Source: DATMQA01 sp035566895
GTDB lineage: Bacteria > Verrucomicrobiota > Verrucomicrobiia > Limisphaerales > UBA8199
Reading direction: 5' to 3'
DNA length: 43,083 bases
NCBI GenBank assembly: GCA_035566895.1
Contig: DATMQA010000139.1
Span: 1 to 43,083 of the forward strand
This document shows, in pieces, positions 8,301 to 15,163 of this stretch; position 1 is the first letter of the stretch; every line of letters begins with the position of its first letter. Under the pieces are notes generated by a model. That model saw only the letters and a program-made list of their open reading frames with translations, was not told the DNA's origin and ran no database searches. Both the position numbers and the translations under genes were made by a program.

Positions 8301-9340
8301 TTGTCGCGCGGCTGCCGGAGAAATTCCGGAAAGACCTTATGCCTCAAGGCGTCGAAAGCCGCCGGGTTGCGGAAAAAGCTCGTCACGTTGATCAGCATGT
8401 CCGAATAAAGCGCCTCCAGTTCCTTTGCGTCGCCGCGCAGGAGTTTGGCGTAGGCCTCGGCTTGCTCCACTTTGTTGAGCACCATTCGCCGGGCGATCCG
8501 GCGTTGGACGGTATTGGGCTTATAAAGTGAAAAGTCCACGCCGGAATGATTGCGCAACAACGCGAGAATCTTTCGAAAACCGTTTTGTTCTCCGCTTACG
8601 AGGCCGGTTTGTGCCTCGTCCTTCTTCCCCTGGGAAGGCGGGAGCGAGGGCGTGTGGGGTCCTGCCACATAGGGGTGTTTGGCAATGCGGCCCAACTCTC
8701 TGGCGATAGCCTCGGGCGACAATATAAAATCCACACAGCCCGTCGCGATGGCGCTGCGCGGCATCGAGTCGTGTCTGGCCGAATCGTCCTGGGCCAAGGT
8801 GATTCCCCCCTCGGCCTTAATGGCCTCCATCCCAAGCGTGCCATCCGAAGCGGTTCCCGACAGGATGATTCCGATGGCGCGCTCGCCCTGGTCGTGGGCC
8901 AGCGACTCGAAAAAGGAATCGATGGAATAATGCGGGGCGCGTCCGCCTTCGCGCGCTTGCAACCTCAGCACCCCTTGCGCGATGGCCAGGCTGGTCCTGG
9001 GCGGAATGACATAGACATGATTGGGCTCAACTCGAAGGTTGTCAGCGACCTCGCGAACCGGCATTGACGTGGCTCGTGTGAGGAGCTGAGTCAAAGCGCT
9101 TTCATGGTCCGGGTCCAGGTGCTGCACCAGAACGAAACCCATGCCGGTGTCCCTGGGCAAATGCTTCAGGAGCTGGGTGAACGCTTCCAACCCGCCTGCG
9201 GATGCGCCAATCCCGACTATTGGGAAAGCTTTGGCTGGTATGTCGGGCGGCTTTACGGGTGCTGCGTGGGTCTGGCTGGCAAATCCGGTTGCTGATTTCT
9301 GGGGGGCTCTCGCCCTCACAATGGCGTTCGGACTTCTCAC
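5375..9340 (-). CDS. CheB-CheR-PAS hybrid sensor histidine kinase
   Basis: A 1321-residue fusion. A CheB methylesterase-like domain (~38-220) has an intact triad: S47 in GASAGG, H74 in VQHLDPDH, D166 in GTASDGT. A CheR methyltransferase domain (~255-510) carries the SAM motif GCSTGQEAYS. A coiled coil of regular NEELxS heptads (~700-785) is followed by two PAS-like regions (~785-900 and ~905-1020). HisKA has H1065 in SYSISHDMRAP, and the C-terminal HATPase has its N box, NGIGID and GTGLGL motifs. The protein is cytoplasmic with no membrane segments. A proline/glutamine-rich insert of about 35 residues interrupts the ATPase domain before VEDNGIGI. The start codon is GTG. No receptor or partner receiver is adjacent, and the protein has no receiver domain. 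The family couples chemotaxis-type adaptation chemistry to histidine kinase output, but the stimulus is unknown. Confidence 0.93.
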   Translation of the reverse strand: MRSPNAIVRARAPQKSATGFASQTHAAPVKPPDIPAKAFPIVGIGASAGGLEAFTQLLKHLPRDTGMGFVLVQHLDPDHESALTQLLTRATSMPVREVADNLRVEPNHVYVIPPRTSLAIAQGVLRLQAREGGRAPHYSIDSFFESLAHDQGERAIGIILSGTASDGTLGMEAIKAEGGITLAQDDSARHDSMPRSAIATGCVDFILSPEAIARELGRIAKHPYVAGPHTPSLPPSQGKKDEAQTGLVSGEQNGFRKILALLRNHSGVDFSLYKPNTVQRRIARRMVLNKVEQAEAYAKLLRGDAKELEALYSDMLINVTSFFRNPAAFDALRHKVFPEFLRQPRDKALRGWVLGCSTGQEAYSLAMSFVQFAEQAGHQRKFQLFATDVNEALLEKGRAGFYARNQVQNLSPEQLRRSFVEEDGGYRVSKALREMVVFARQDVLADPPFSRMDLISCRNLLIYLEPSLQKKILPSFHYALQPEGFLFLGESETIGGFEELFEPVDRKHKIFSRKTGVTPQSHFAPQHPAERRAVHLPARTGAPEGFQAHLDVQREADRVTLTRFSPAGVLVNAHSQIVQFRGETSPFLRPPSGGATFDVLKMAREGLMLPLRAALKKARKENKPVRREAVPVVQNGGKQAVNFEVVPLVHLKEQCCLIFFELSGEQPQRSNRREPGKASSPSLVSISSVESKPAAKGTRLAALERELAETRDYLQSIQEQYEAANEELQSSNEEVTSANEELQSINEELETSKEELESTNEELTTVNDEMAFRNAELNRSNADLQNLHASVSLAILVLTRDLVIRRFTPPAQKLFNLLATDLGRPLSNVRHNLELPDLEQLLREVIDTMAEREQEVQDKNGRWYSLRARPYLTLDKKIDGAVLVLVDIDALKRGAREIEAARDYAQAILRTIRAPLLVLTEDLCVSTANAAFFKQFKAVPGETEGRFVFELGNGQWNIPGLRQLLGEVLARNSSFDDFEVSHDFEGLGRRTMLLNARRLESGGKNGLVLLAIDDITDTRQTQLLREVQAKLQKSNEELERKIQNRTLRLRETVGELEAFSYSISHDMRAPLRSMQGFAHILLTRYKDKMDPGAFDFLERIERSAQRLDRLIQDVLGYAKIVRAQVPIQPVDLKRLVSDLLDAYPELQPPKALIEIKETLPAVLGNQAWLTQCFSNLLSNAVKFVPPGVQPHVTIRAELVTAGAFDGRSSLLDGQISLAEEQPDLGGPPATTPPRQDSPSQTVRIWVEDNGIGIDPKDRERIFRLFERIRPACEYEGTGLGLTIARKAVERMGGQMGLESEPGKGSRFWIQLRKAEPTPSPK

Positions 9341-9403
9341 TCGGCCTGCTGGTTTGCGCGCGGATGTGAATGACCCAAAGAACCCCGCATCCGCCTGTTA
9401 AAT

Positions 9404-9432
9404 ATTATGCACCCCTCCTTTGTAGTTGGCAA
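9404..9432 (-). promoter_or_regulatory. Sigma-70-type promoter for the CheB/CheR kinase
   Basis: On the minus strand TTGCCA (9427-9432) and CATAAT (9404-9409) are separated by exactly 17 bp, about 60 bp upstream of the kinase GTG start. The same TTGCCA -35 hexamer recurs before the pseudopilin gene. Found by eye, not tested. Confidence 0.5.
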
Positions 9433-9439
9433 TAACTTA

Positions 9440-9982
9440 TTACGCGCTCCTGTGGTGTTGTTTCCCCGCGACAAAAGCCGCTGCCCGTCGCCCGCCCTCG
9501 TCGACTTCTTCCCAGGACATGCCCAACGCGACAAACTCGCACGCGCCCTCTGCACCGCGGTAACCTTGTGCCGCCGATAACCGCACCCACTTCAGCGCCT
9601 CGATCCGCCCTTCCGACACCATTCCCCTCGGCCCGCTTCGACACGCCAGGTGTCGCCGCACTCCAAGCGTGTATTGAGCGCCGGCATCCCCCAGCTCCGC
9701 CGACCTTGTCATCCACATCAAGGATTTCGCCTCGTCCCGCAGCACCCCCTGCCCCAGCCCATACATCATGGCCAGATTGAACTGTGCCAGGCCATGGCCC
9801 CGCTCTGCCGCCTGACCATACCATCGCGCCGCCTGCGCATAGTCCTGGACCCCTCCGTGCCCGGTGGCGAACTTTACCCCGTTCATGAACTCCGCCTCTG
9901 CTTCCGAGGGGCGGGGCTGGTTTTCTACGGTTTCCGGGGCGTTGCGGCGGCTAAACCAGTGGTGAAGGACAGAAAGGGTCAT
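9440..9982 (-). CDS. Sel1-repeat (TPR-like) protein
   Basis: A 180-residue protein with tandem Sel1 helical repeats. AEFMNGVKFATGHGGVQDYA, ARWYGQAAERGHGLAQFNLA, MMYGLGQGVLRDEAKSLMWM and RSAELGDAGAQYTLG give about three units, and a diverged fourth follows (ALKWVRLSAAQGYRGAE). Sel1 repeats are protein-interaction scaffolds. No signal peptide is obvious, so it is probably cytoplasmic. The third repeat is broken by an atypical RRHLACRSGPRGMVSEGR insert. It lies upstream of the CheB/CheR kinase on the same strand with a ~100-bp gap that contains a promoter, so the two genes are probably separate units. A functional link to that kinase is only suggested by position. Confidence 0.8.
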   Translation of the reverse strand: MTLSVLHHWFSRRNAPETVENQPRPSEAEAEFMNGVKFATGHGGVQDYAQAARWYGQAAERGHGLAQFNLAMMYGLGQGVLRDEAKSLMWMTRSAELGDAGAQYTLGVRRHLACRSGPRGMVSEGRIEALKWVRLSAAQGYRGAEGACEFVALGMSWEEVDEGGRRAAAFVAGKQHHRSA

Positions 9983-10045
9983 ATTCGAATTTTTAAATAT
10001 TCTAAGAAGTAAGACAATTAAACGTTAAGATTGCTCAAATAAACC

Positions 10046-10073
10046 TTGCCCCCCGTTTCCGTTCTGGTAATCT
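10046..10073 (+). promoter_or_regulatory. Possible sigma-70 promoter for the 63-residue protein
   Basis: TTGCCC (10046-10051) and TAATCT (10068-10073) are separated by 16 bp, ending 29 bp before the ATG at 10103. The match to consensus is moderate. Confidence 0.35.
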
Positions 10074-10102
10074 CGTCTCTGTAGGGACCGTTTGGTCAAC
10101 CG

Positions 10103-10294
10103 ATGAAAATTGCCCGTATCATGGACCAGGCCGGAGACTCCTTCGCGCTGGAGTACGACAACACGCTTGGCAAAAAGCACACCATGCGCCTGGACGCCCT
10201 GACCTACGAAAAGGCGCTTCGCGAGGCCAGGTCTTTTCTGGAAATTGACTCCGAAGACCGCGACGCCGAGGGCACGCAGTGGGATATTGAGTAA
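10103..10294 (+). CDS. Small acidic protein of unknown function, 63 residues
   Basis: The ATG frame encodes a soluble, charged protein with a plausible fold: two short strands (KIARIMDQAGDSFALEYDN, HTMRLDA) and one amphipathic helix (TYEKALREARSFLEI), followed by an acidic tail (DSEDRDAEG). No cysteines, signal peptide or membrane segment are present. I do not recognise the family. Support for coding comes from the protein-like residue pattern, a candidate promoter just upstream, and the absence of a better frame in the interval. It is convergent with the LysR regulator gene, with 24 bp between the stops. Confidence 0.65.
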   Translation: MKIARIMDQAGDSFALEYDNTLGKKHTMRLDALTYEKALREARSFLEIDSEDRDAEGTQWDIE

Positions 10295-10318
10295 TTGGCC
10301 CGCTGCGGGAACTGGGTC

Positions 10319-11212
10319 TCAATGGCCCTGGGCGGCCAGGCTTTTAACGATCTCGATATATTGTTGCAGCGCGCGGGAATCGTTATTCCGGTTCCAGGCG
10401 ATGCAATAGTCGCTGTTGACCGGGGGTGCGAGGAGCCGGAAGGCCACTCCGGGGTGGGGTAGTTTTTTGATGTTCTCGCGCGCCAGTGTGACGCCCAAGC
10501 CTTCGGCGACGAAGGTCATCAAGGCTGGTTCCACCTCGGCATCTTGCAGAACCCGCGGGGTAAAGCCCGCCTGCTGGCAGGTTGCGTTGAGCCAGTTGCG
10601 AAAGCCGGGATGCGTCTTGTCGGACATGCCAACAAAAAACATCGTTTCCAGCTCGTCGAGATTGACGTGGCGCTTGCCGGCGAGCCGATGTTTGACGGGC
10701 AGGACAACGACCGTGCGATGCCTTGCGATGCTTTCCCAGCGCAGGGCCGTGAGGGCTGCCGGAGGAGGAAGCCCGACAAAACCCAAATCAATCCTTCGTG
10801 CCTCGAGCGCGCGAAACTGTTCCGCCGGAGTCATGTCGAAGAGATTCAGCGCGATGTGGGGGAAGGTTTGGCGGAAAGCTGCGAGCGTTTCGGGGAGCAG
10901 CTCGAAATCAAAATTGGACAAATATGCGATGTTCAATTGGCCCGTTTCGCCCCGGCTGAGCCGCTGCACCGCCAGGACGCTTTCCGCCGCCAGAGCCAAA
11001 ATACGCCGCGCATCAACCAGGAATGAGCGCCCTTCCTCGGTCAACGCCACCTGGCTTTTGGAACGGTTGAGCAGGCGGACGCCAAGCTCCTCTTCCAGAT
11101 TATGGATCTGGCGTGTGAGGGAGGGTTGCGCCAAATGCAGCTTGGCGGCGGCTCTGGTGAAATTGAGCTCTTCCGCCACCGCCACGAAATAACGCAAGTG
11201 ACGCAGTTCCAT
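10319..11212 (-). CDS. LysR family transcriptional regulator
   Basis: A DNA-binding regulator of about 297 residues from the chosen start. The N-terminal winged helix-turn-helix is textbook LysR: MELRHLRYFVAVAEELNF, then AAAKLHLAQPSLTRQI as the recognition region and LEEELGVRLLNRS. A LysR substrate-binding domain follows from about residue 90 (GQLNIAYLSNFDFELLP, and ALEARRIDLGFVGLPP). The start is ATG 11212, where LysR proteins normally begin. A longer frame from 11251 adds 13 residues with no family match. Its inducer is unknown. LysR targets are often divergent, and the next plus-strand gene is the zinc-ribbon protein at 11601, beyond a 388-bp gap. Confidence 0.92.
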   Translation of the reverse strand: MELRHLRYFVAVAEELNFTRAAAKLHLAQPSLTRQIHNLEEELGVRLLNRSKSQVALTEEGRSFLVDARRILALAAESVLAVQRLSRGETGQLNIAYLSNFDFELLPETLAAFRQTFPHIALNLFDMTPAEQFRALEARRIDLGFVGLPPPAALTALRWESIARHRTVVVLPVKHRLAGKRHVNLDELETMFFVGMSDKTHPGFRNWLNATCQQAGFTPRVLQDAEVEPALMTFVAEGLGVTLARENIKKLPHPGVAFRLLAPPVNSDYCIAWNRNNDSRALQQYIEIVKSLAAQGH

Positions 11213-11600
11213 AACGGGGCGGCAGTTTAGCAAATTCGAATGCATTAGCAACCGGTCAATGAGGCTTGGGCTCTGCTCGTCCGACGTGAGATATCCAGAC
11301 CGCGGGAATAAAGATGCAGGTGATGCTTCGGTTCCTCAGTTACTTGAGGGCCGTTTCAAGCCCGGCTTCCCATTCCGCAATGGTCATAACGACTTCCGGA
11401 GTTCGAGAGCCTCCAATCGGAAGCGCAAGAAGCGCCGCAGTCCATAGCCAAAAGGCATTGCCATCTGCACTTATTAAGTATTGGCGCGAGCGGCGGGGCG
11501 GATGCGAGTTTGCCGGGAATGCACCTTGTAAGCGGCCTCGGTTTTGAGGAGCTGGAGGCGTTGCTGTGCTGCTAAGTCGCGAGAATTTGTCGATGATACC
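11213..11600. other. Gene-free interval between the LysR gene and the zinc-ribbon gene
   Basis: This interval must hold the LysR promoter and the promoter of the divergent zinc-ribbon gene. Several open frames cross it on both strands (for example minus 11340-11618), but none has a recognisable domain. The stretch ~11350-11470 has the look of a dispersed Verrucomicrobiota repeat. I could not confirm that without comparison sequences. Confidence 0.35.
11457..11488 (+). promoter_or_regulatory. Shared upstream element, copy 1
   Basis: ATTGCCAT (11457-11464) is followed after 10 bp by TAAGTATTGGCGCG (11475-11488), 112 bp before the zinc-ribbon gene. A second copy, ATTGTCAT plus the identical 14-mer, lies 22 bp before the OsmC-like gene. 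The layout does not fit a standard 17-bp-spaced promoter. Confidence 0.4.
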
Positions 11601-11981
11601 ATGAAAGACATTTTGCACAAATTGTTAGAGCTGCAGGCCCTGGATTTTGGCGACGGGCCCCGAAAAGCAGCCCGGGCGGCGGCCTTGCGGGCGGCTATCC
11701 CGCCAATGATGCTGGAGCAGTACGAGCGTCGGCGAGCCCGCGGGAAAAAGGGGATCGCTTTGGTCCGGAACCGCGTCTGCACGGGTTGCCGCATGCAGGT
11801 GCCCATTGGTGTCGTTGCGGCGCTTATGCGCGGAACCCCCATTCAAGTCTGCGGCAATTGCGGGCTTTATCTTAGTCTGCCGGAGTCCCCTGAAACAGAA
11901 GTCATCGAGACTCTCGTCACCCACCCTGCGCGAGACAAAGGCAAAGCGCCCCGTCACGAGCGCCAATTATCCGTTGCTTGA
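11601..11981 (+). CDS. C4 zinc-ribbon protein (coiled-coil/zf-RING_7-like)
   Basis: A cytoplasmic protein of 126 residues from ATG 11601. Its N-terminal half is helical and charged (LLELQALDFG, RAAALRAAIPPMMLEQYERR). Its C-terminal half is a four-cysteine zinc ribbon: CTGC, then 20 residues later CGNC inside a VRNRVCTGCRMQVP...QVCGNCGLYL module. That module is the zinc-ribbon end of a family of small coiled-coil proteins that often contact nucleic acid. Here the coiled coil is short, so this may be a minimal form. A longer frame from 11544 adds 19 basic residues without family support. The ATG at 11601 gives the natural MKDILHKLLELQ start. Function is not established. Confidence 0.75.
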   Translation: MKDILHKLLELQALDFGDGPRKAARAAALRAAIPPMMLEQYERRRARGKKGIALVRNRVCTGCRMQVPIGVVAALMRGTPIQVCGNCGLYLSLPESPETEVIETLVTHPARDKGKAPRHERQLSVA

Positions 11982-12116
11982 GCCGGCTATTCCTGCCGAA
12001 ATCAATTACTCTCCCCGAGGCCTGTTGGATGTCAGCTCCGGCACCATGACTTGCGCCTGTTCCCCTCAAATCACCCGGATAAGTGCCGCCCCGCCCGGAA
12101 CTCATAGTTTAAAAGT

Positions 12117-12147
12117 ATTGTCATTCGCTTTTCTAAGTATTGGCGCG
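12117..12147 (+). promoter_or_regulatory. Shared upstream element, copy 2
   Basis: ATTGTCAT (12117-12124) is followed after 9 bp by TAAGTATTGGCGCG (12134-12147), identical over 14 bp to the element upstream of the zinc-ribbon gene. It ends 22 bp before the ATG of the OsmC-like gene. Confidence 0.4.
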
Positions 12148-12169
12148 GCCACGCAGACGGCGCGAACCT

Positions 12170-12709
12170 ATGTTCGGAATGAAACCCTATACGCGCAAAG
12201 CTACCGTGCTCTGGCTGGGCACTCGTCAGCGTGGCAAAGGCGCCATCAGCACGCCAAGCGCTGCCTTGAGGATGGCCCTGCACGGCTCCAGCGGCGACGT
12301 CAAGCGCCGGGGAACCAATCCGTCCGAGCTGATCGCTGCTGCTCACGCCGGCAGCTTCGCGCTGACCCTGGCCAATGAATTGGGGGAGGCCGGCTACAGC
12401 CCGCGTCAAATTGATACGACCGCGACGGTCACGATGGAAAACATCGCGGCCGGATGGACCATGACCCAGATCCATCTGGATGTGATTGCCGAAGTGCCAC
12501 GGGTGGCACAGTTCGACTTTGTTGACGCGACACTGCGGGCCAAGGCGAATTGCCCCGTCTCGCGCGCGCTCAACGCCAATATCTCGATGCGCGCGAACTT
12601 GAGCCGTCGGGACAGCGCGGCACGAGTTAACCCTCGCCGGCGCTCGCGCGGTGCCGGATCCGACACCTTTCGCGAGAACCGGGCAAGGCGAAAGCAGCCC
12701 AACCATTAA
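12170..12709 (+). CDS. OsmC/Ohr family protein lacking the first active-site cysteine
   Basis: OsmC-type proteins are thiol peroxidases that reduce organic hydroperoxides with two cysteines. The fold is clear: YTRKATVLWLGTRQRGKGAI, then NPSELIAAAHAGSFALTLANEL, LRAKANCPVSRALN, and a final NANISM strand. In the family the helix motif reads AHAGC. Here it is AHAGS (S62, codon AGC), while the second cysteine (C128 in ANCPVSRAL) is kept. A basic tail of about 38 residues with many arginines follows the normal end of the fold. The start is ATG 12170. ATG 12179 (MKPYTRKA) is almost as likely, and no Shine-Dalgarno decides between them. The protein may have a non-peroxidase role. Confidence 0.85.
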   Translation: MFGMKPYTRKATVLWLGTRQRGKGAISTPSAALRMALHGSSGDVKRRGTNPSELIAAAHAGSFALTLANELGEAGYSPRQIDTTATVTMENIAAGWTMTQIHLDVIAEVPRVAQFDFVDATLRAKANCPVSRALNANISMRANLSRRDSAARVNPRRRSRGAGSDTFRENRARRKQPNH

Positions 12710-12761
12710 GCGCGGTTTATCCCGGAGCAGCGGGCTCCTTCCCAATTAAGTAAAAAAACAA

Positions 12762-13034
12762 ATGAATTCATCTCTTGTTAAACGAGCCCTGGAAAAAGTC
12801 CTCAACCCCAACGTCCTGGTCAACATGATCTCCCGGCGCGTCCGCCAGTTAAACTCCGGTGGCGGGGGATCAAGCAGACCGCTTTTAGCCGACGTCGGCC
12901 ATCTTGGCGCCGCAGACATTGCCTTGTCTGAAATCATCGAGGGCAAAATGGGCTTCGAGATGCCGGAGATCATCGAACTCACTCGGCCGACGGGAAGGAA
13001 CCGAAAGCGGCCTCAACATTGGGTAAAGAGTTAA
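12762..13034 (+). CDS. rpoZ: DNA-directed RNA polymerase omega subunit (divergent)
   Basis: A 90-residue protein with the omega/RPB6 signature. A segment around PNVLVNMISRRVRQLNSGGG corresponds to the RxxRQLxxG core that contacts the beta' C-terminus. ADIALSEIIEGKMGFE corresponds to the ALREIAEGKI helix. Omega helps assemble the polymerase core. The N-terminus (MNSSLVKRALEKVLNP) differs from the proteobacterial form but fits the Verrucomicrobiota type as I know it. The start is ATG 12762 after an A-rich stretch. The gene follows osmC-like by 52 bp on the same strand. Its last four bases overlap the end of the convergent helicase gene. Confidence 0.75.
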   Translation: MNSSLVKRALEKVLNPNVLVNMISRRVRQLNSGGGGSSRPLLADVGHLGAADIALSEIIEGKMGFEMPEIIELTRPTGRNRKRPQHWVKS

Positions 13035-14332
13035 CGCCGCCAGCGATTTCCGCGGCCGGCCGGGGCGGAGCGGAAGCCGTGGCGTCTGCCGGAACTGTTT
13101 CCGTTGGAACGTCCCGCTACCTGGTGCCGATGGGGCTGATGGACCGGAATGGCCGACCGCCCTCTTTGTTCCCATGGCGCGCCGTTGGGGGCCGTGGCCG
13201 TGTAGTTGAATCCTTCAGAGCGTTTTCGGACGATGCCCCGGCCGATGAACCGCTCAAGCGAGCGCAAGGCGCTCTGATCCTCGGGTGTGACGAAACTGAT
13301 AGCATCGCCTACCGCATGCGCGCGGCCCGTCCGGCCGATGCGGTGGACGTAGTCCTCGGAGTGCATGGGGAAATCAGAATTTACCACATGCGAAATGCCA
13401 TCGACGTCGATTCCACGGGCCGCGATATCGGTCGCGACCAGCACACGGACGGCGCCGGACTTGAAGTCTTTCAAGGCGCGCAGGCGTTGGTTTTGCGAGC
13501 GGTTCGAGTGGAGGGTTGCGGTCCGGATTCCGTTGGCTTCGAGCCCGCGCGCGATACGGTCGGCGCCATGCTTCATCCGCGAAAAGACCAATACCATGTT
13601 GAGGCTCGGTTCGCGCAGCAGGTGCACGAGCAGAGCGGATTTGAGGTGCTTCGGAACCTCATAAACGAATTGGGTGACGGTGTCCGCGGGATTGGCCCGG
13701 CGGCCGATTTGGACGGTTTTGGGCGCGCGGAGGAACTCATGGGTGACGGCTTCGATTTCTCGCGATAGCGTCGCCGAGAAGAGGAGGGTCTGCCGTTTGT
13801 GCGGCAGCGCCTTGACGATCCGCCGAATGTCCGGCAGGAATCCCATGTCGAGCATCCGTTCGGCTTCGTCAAGGACGAGAAAACTGAGCCTGGAGAAATC
13901 GCAGAGGCGCCGGCTCATCAGGTCAAGCAACCGGCCTGGTGTGGCCACCAGCATGTCCACCCCGGAACGAAGCGCGTCGATCTGCGGCCGCTCGCTCACT
14001 CCGCCATAGATGGTAGCGGCACGCAAGGGAAGGTGCTTGCCGTAAGCGCGGACGTTCTCCTCGATTTGGGCCGCCAGCTCACGCGTCGGCGCCACAATCA
14101 GCGCGCGGATGCTACGTGCGCCGCCGTTGGGATTCATCACGGCGAGTTTCGCGAGGATAGGCAGTACAAACGCAGCGGTTTTACCCGTGCCCGTTTGGGC
14201 AATGCCGATGAGGTCGTGCCCGGCGAGAATCTGCGGGATGGCAGCCGATTGGATGGGCGTGGGTTCAGTGTAACCGGCCTCCTGGACGGCTTTAAGAATA
14301 TTGGCTTCGAGGCCAAAGACACGAAAAGGCAT
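13031..14332 (-). CDS. DEAD-box RNA helicase (RhlE-like) with DEAE motif II
   Basis: An ATP-dependent RNA helicase of 433 residues. The motifs in order are: Q motif (F6, PTPIQ), Walker A AQTGTGKT (45-52), PTRELAAQ, TPGRLLD, motif II VLDEAERMLDMGF, SAT (LLFSATLSRE), the ARGIDVDGI motif, and HRIGRTGRA. Motif II reads DEAE instead of the family's DEAD. The codon is GAA, and all other motifs are intact. A C-terminal tail of about 60 residues is rich in R, G and H, as in RNA-binding extensions of RhlE proteins. The likely role is RNA remodelling in ribosome assembly or cold growth. Start ATG 14332. The stop overlaps the convergent rpoZ stop by 4 bp. Confidence 0.93.
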   Translation of the reverse strand: MPFRVFGLEANILKAVQEAGYTEPTPIQSAAIPQILAGHDLIGIAQTGTGKTAAFVLPILAKLAVMNPNGGARSIRALIVAPTRELAAQIEENVRAYGKHLPLRAATIYGGVSERPQIDALRSGVDMLVATPGRLLDLMSRRLCDFSRLSFLVLDEAERMLDMGFLPDIRRIVKALPHKRQTLLFSATLSREIEAVTHEFLRAPKTVQIGRRANPADTVTQFVYEVPKHLKSALLVHLLREPSLNMVLVFSRMKHGADRIARGLEANGIRTATLHSNRSQNQRLRALKDFKSGAVRVLVATDIAARGIDVDGISHVVNSDFPMHSEDYVHRIGRTGRAHAVGDAISFVTPEDQSALRSLERFIGRGIVRKRSEGFNYTATAPNGAPWEQRGRSAIPVHQPHRHQVAGRSNGNSSGRRHGFRSAPAGRGNRWRR

Positions 14333-14404
14333 AAATTGAATGGATAATCAGGTTGGGATGCGGGCTGGCGCGCGGTTAAATCGTGCCCGGAAGAAATGGT
14401 TTGC

Positions 14405-14812
14405 TCAGGCTTGAGCGGTCAATAGCTTTTTGAATTCGGTCAAGAGAGCGTCGAAGAAAGCGGCCGCTTTAGGAGTGGTTGTCAGGCTGGAATCGAAGTT
14501 CAGGAGAGTAGGCAGAGAGCTTTGCGTCGGGATATCGTGGTACGGCAAAACGGCCTTGATGCCGCCGTCCTGGCCGAGCCGCGAGTAGCAATCCTGGATG
14601 TGGATTGCCCGGGCCAGAACCAGCTTGTGGCCGAGCCTGGCCATGAGTTGTTCATAACTGTTGGTTTCCAATATGCCCGCGTAAAGCAGGTCCCGGTCAT
14701 GGGAGAGGCGGTCGAAGATCGCTTTGAGTCCTTCGAAGCGAGCCTGGGACAAAATTGGCTCGAACCGCTCACGGCGGGTTCCACGGCCTGCTGCTAGTGT
14801 GTCATTTGACAT
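14405..14812 (-). CDS. Hypothetical protein, 135 residues
   Basis: A soluble, mostly helical protein that I do not recognise. Features visible from the chosen start: a charged N-terminus (RGTRRERFEPILSQ), a helix around residues 25-40 (GLKAIFDRLSHDRDLLYAGI), a helix YEQLMARLGHKLVLARAIHI, then CYSRLGQDGG and a C-terminal helix ending FKKLLTAQA. No signal peptide or membrane segment is present. ATG 14812 was chosen over 14851 because the extra 13 residues look non-conserved in character. Both are possible. It lies 72 bp upstream of the helicase gene on the same strand and may be co-transcribed with it. Confidence 0.6.
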   Translation of the reverse strand: MSNDTLAAGRGTRRERFEPILSQARFEGLKAIFDRLSHDRDLLYAGILETNSYEQLMARLGHKLVLARAIHIQDCYSRLGQDGGIKAVLPYHDIPTQSSLPTLLNFDSSLTTTPKAAAFFDALLTEFKKLLTAQA

Positions 14813-15163
14813 GAATTGATGCTGTAGGTTCGAACGCGCAACGGCTGCCATTCAGGGCGAGCGCTACAGAGCGAACTTCAGTCGATTTATGACTTAGTCG
14901 CCTGCTTTTTCCCAAGGTGTTCCCGACAATCGGGTTTCAAATCATCACTGAAGAGAATTCATTGAGGATCTACCTGCCTCGGAATTGGCAAGTTGGCTAA
15001 ATGCAGGGTCAAACTAAGGGAAATAGTTGAGGAAAGCAACTATTGTTCGCATTTATTTCTTTATTGCTGTGGGGTCGCGCACCCAGGTGGCGCCTTTCCT
15101 TTCCTGCTTCCGGGAACGGTAAGTCGTGTGTAACCTTCGTCCACAGGCGCCTCAGGAAGAGGT
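14813..15163. other. Gene-free interval before kinase module A
   Basis: This interval separates the hypothetical gene (minus) from the Ser/Thr kinase (plus), so it holds divergent promoters. The strongest structure is an inverted repeat at 15022-15044. No consensus -10/-35 pair with 17-bp spacing stands out. There is no coding frame of interest. Confidence 0.4.
15022..15044 (+). promoter_or_regulatory. Perfect 8-bp inverted repeat upstream of kinase module A
   Basis: AATAGTTG (15022-15029) and CAACTATT (15037-15044) flank a 7-bp centre, AGGAAAG. It lies about 120 bp upstream of the kinase start and has no T-tract, so an operator is more likely than a terminator. A cognate binding protein is not identified. 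Confidence 0.4.

Noticed and set aside
11340..11618. Possible short minus-strand gene before the zinc-ribbon gene
   Set aside because: No start signal or domain is seen, it overlaps the divergent promoter region, and its residues look like translated repeat DNA.
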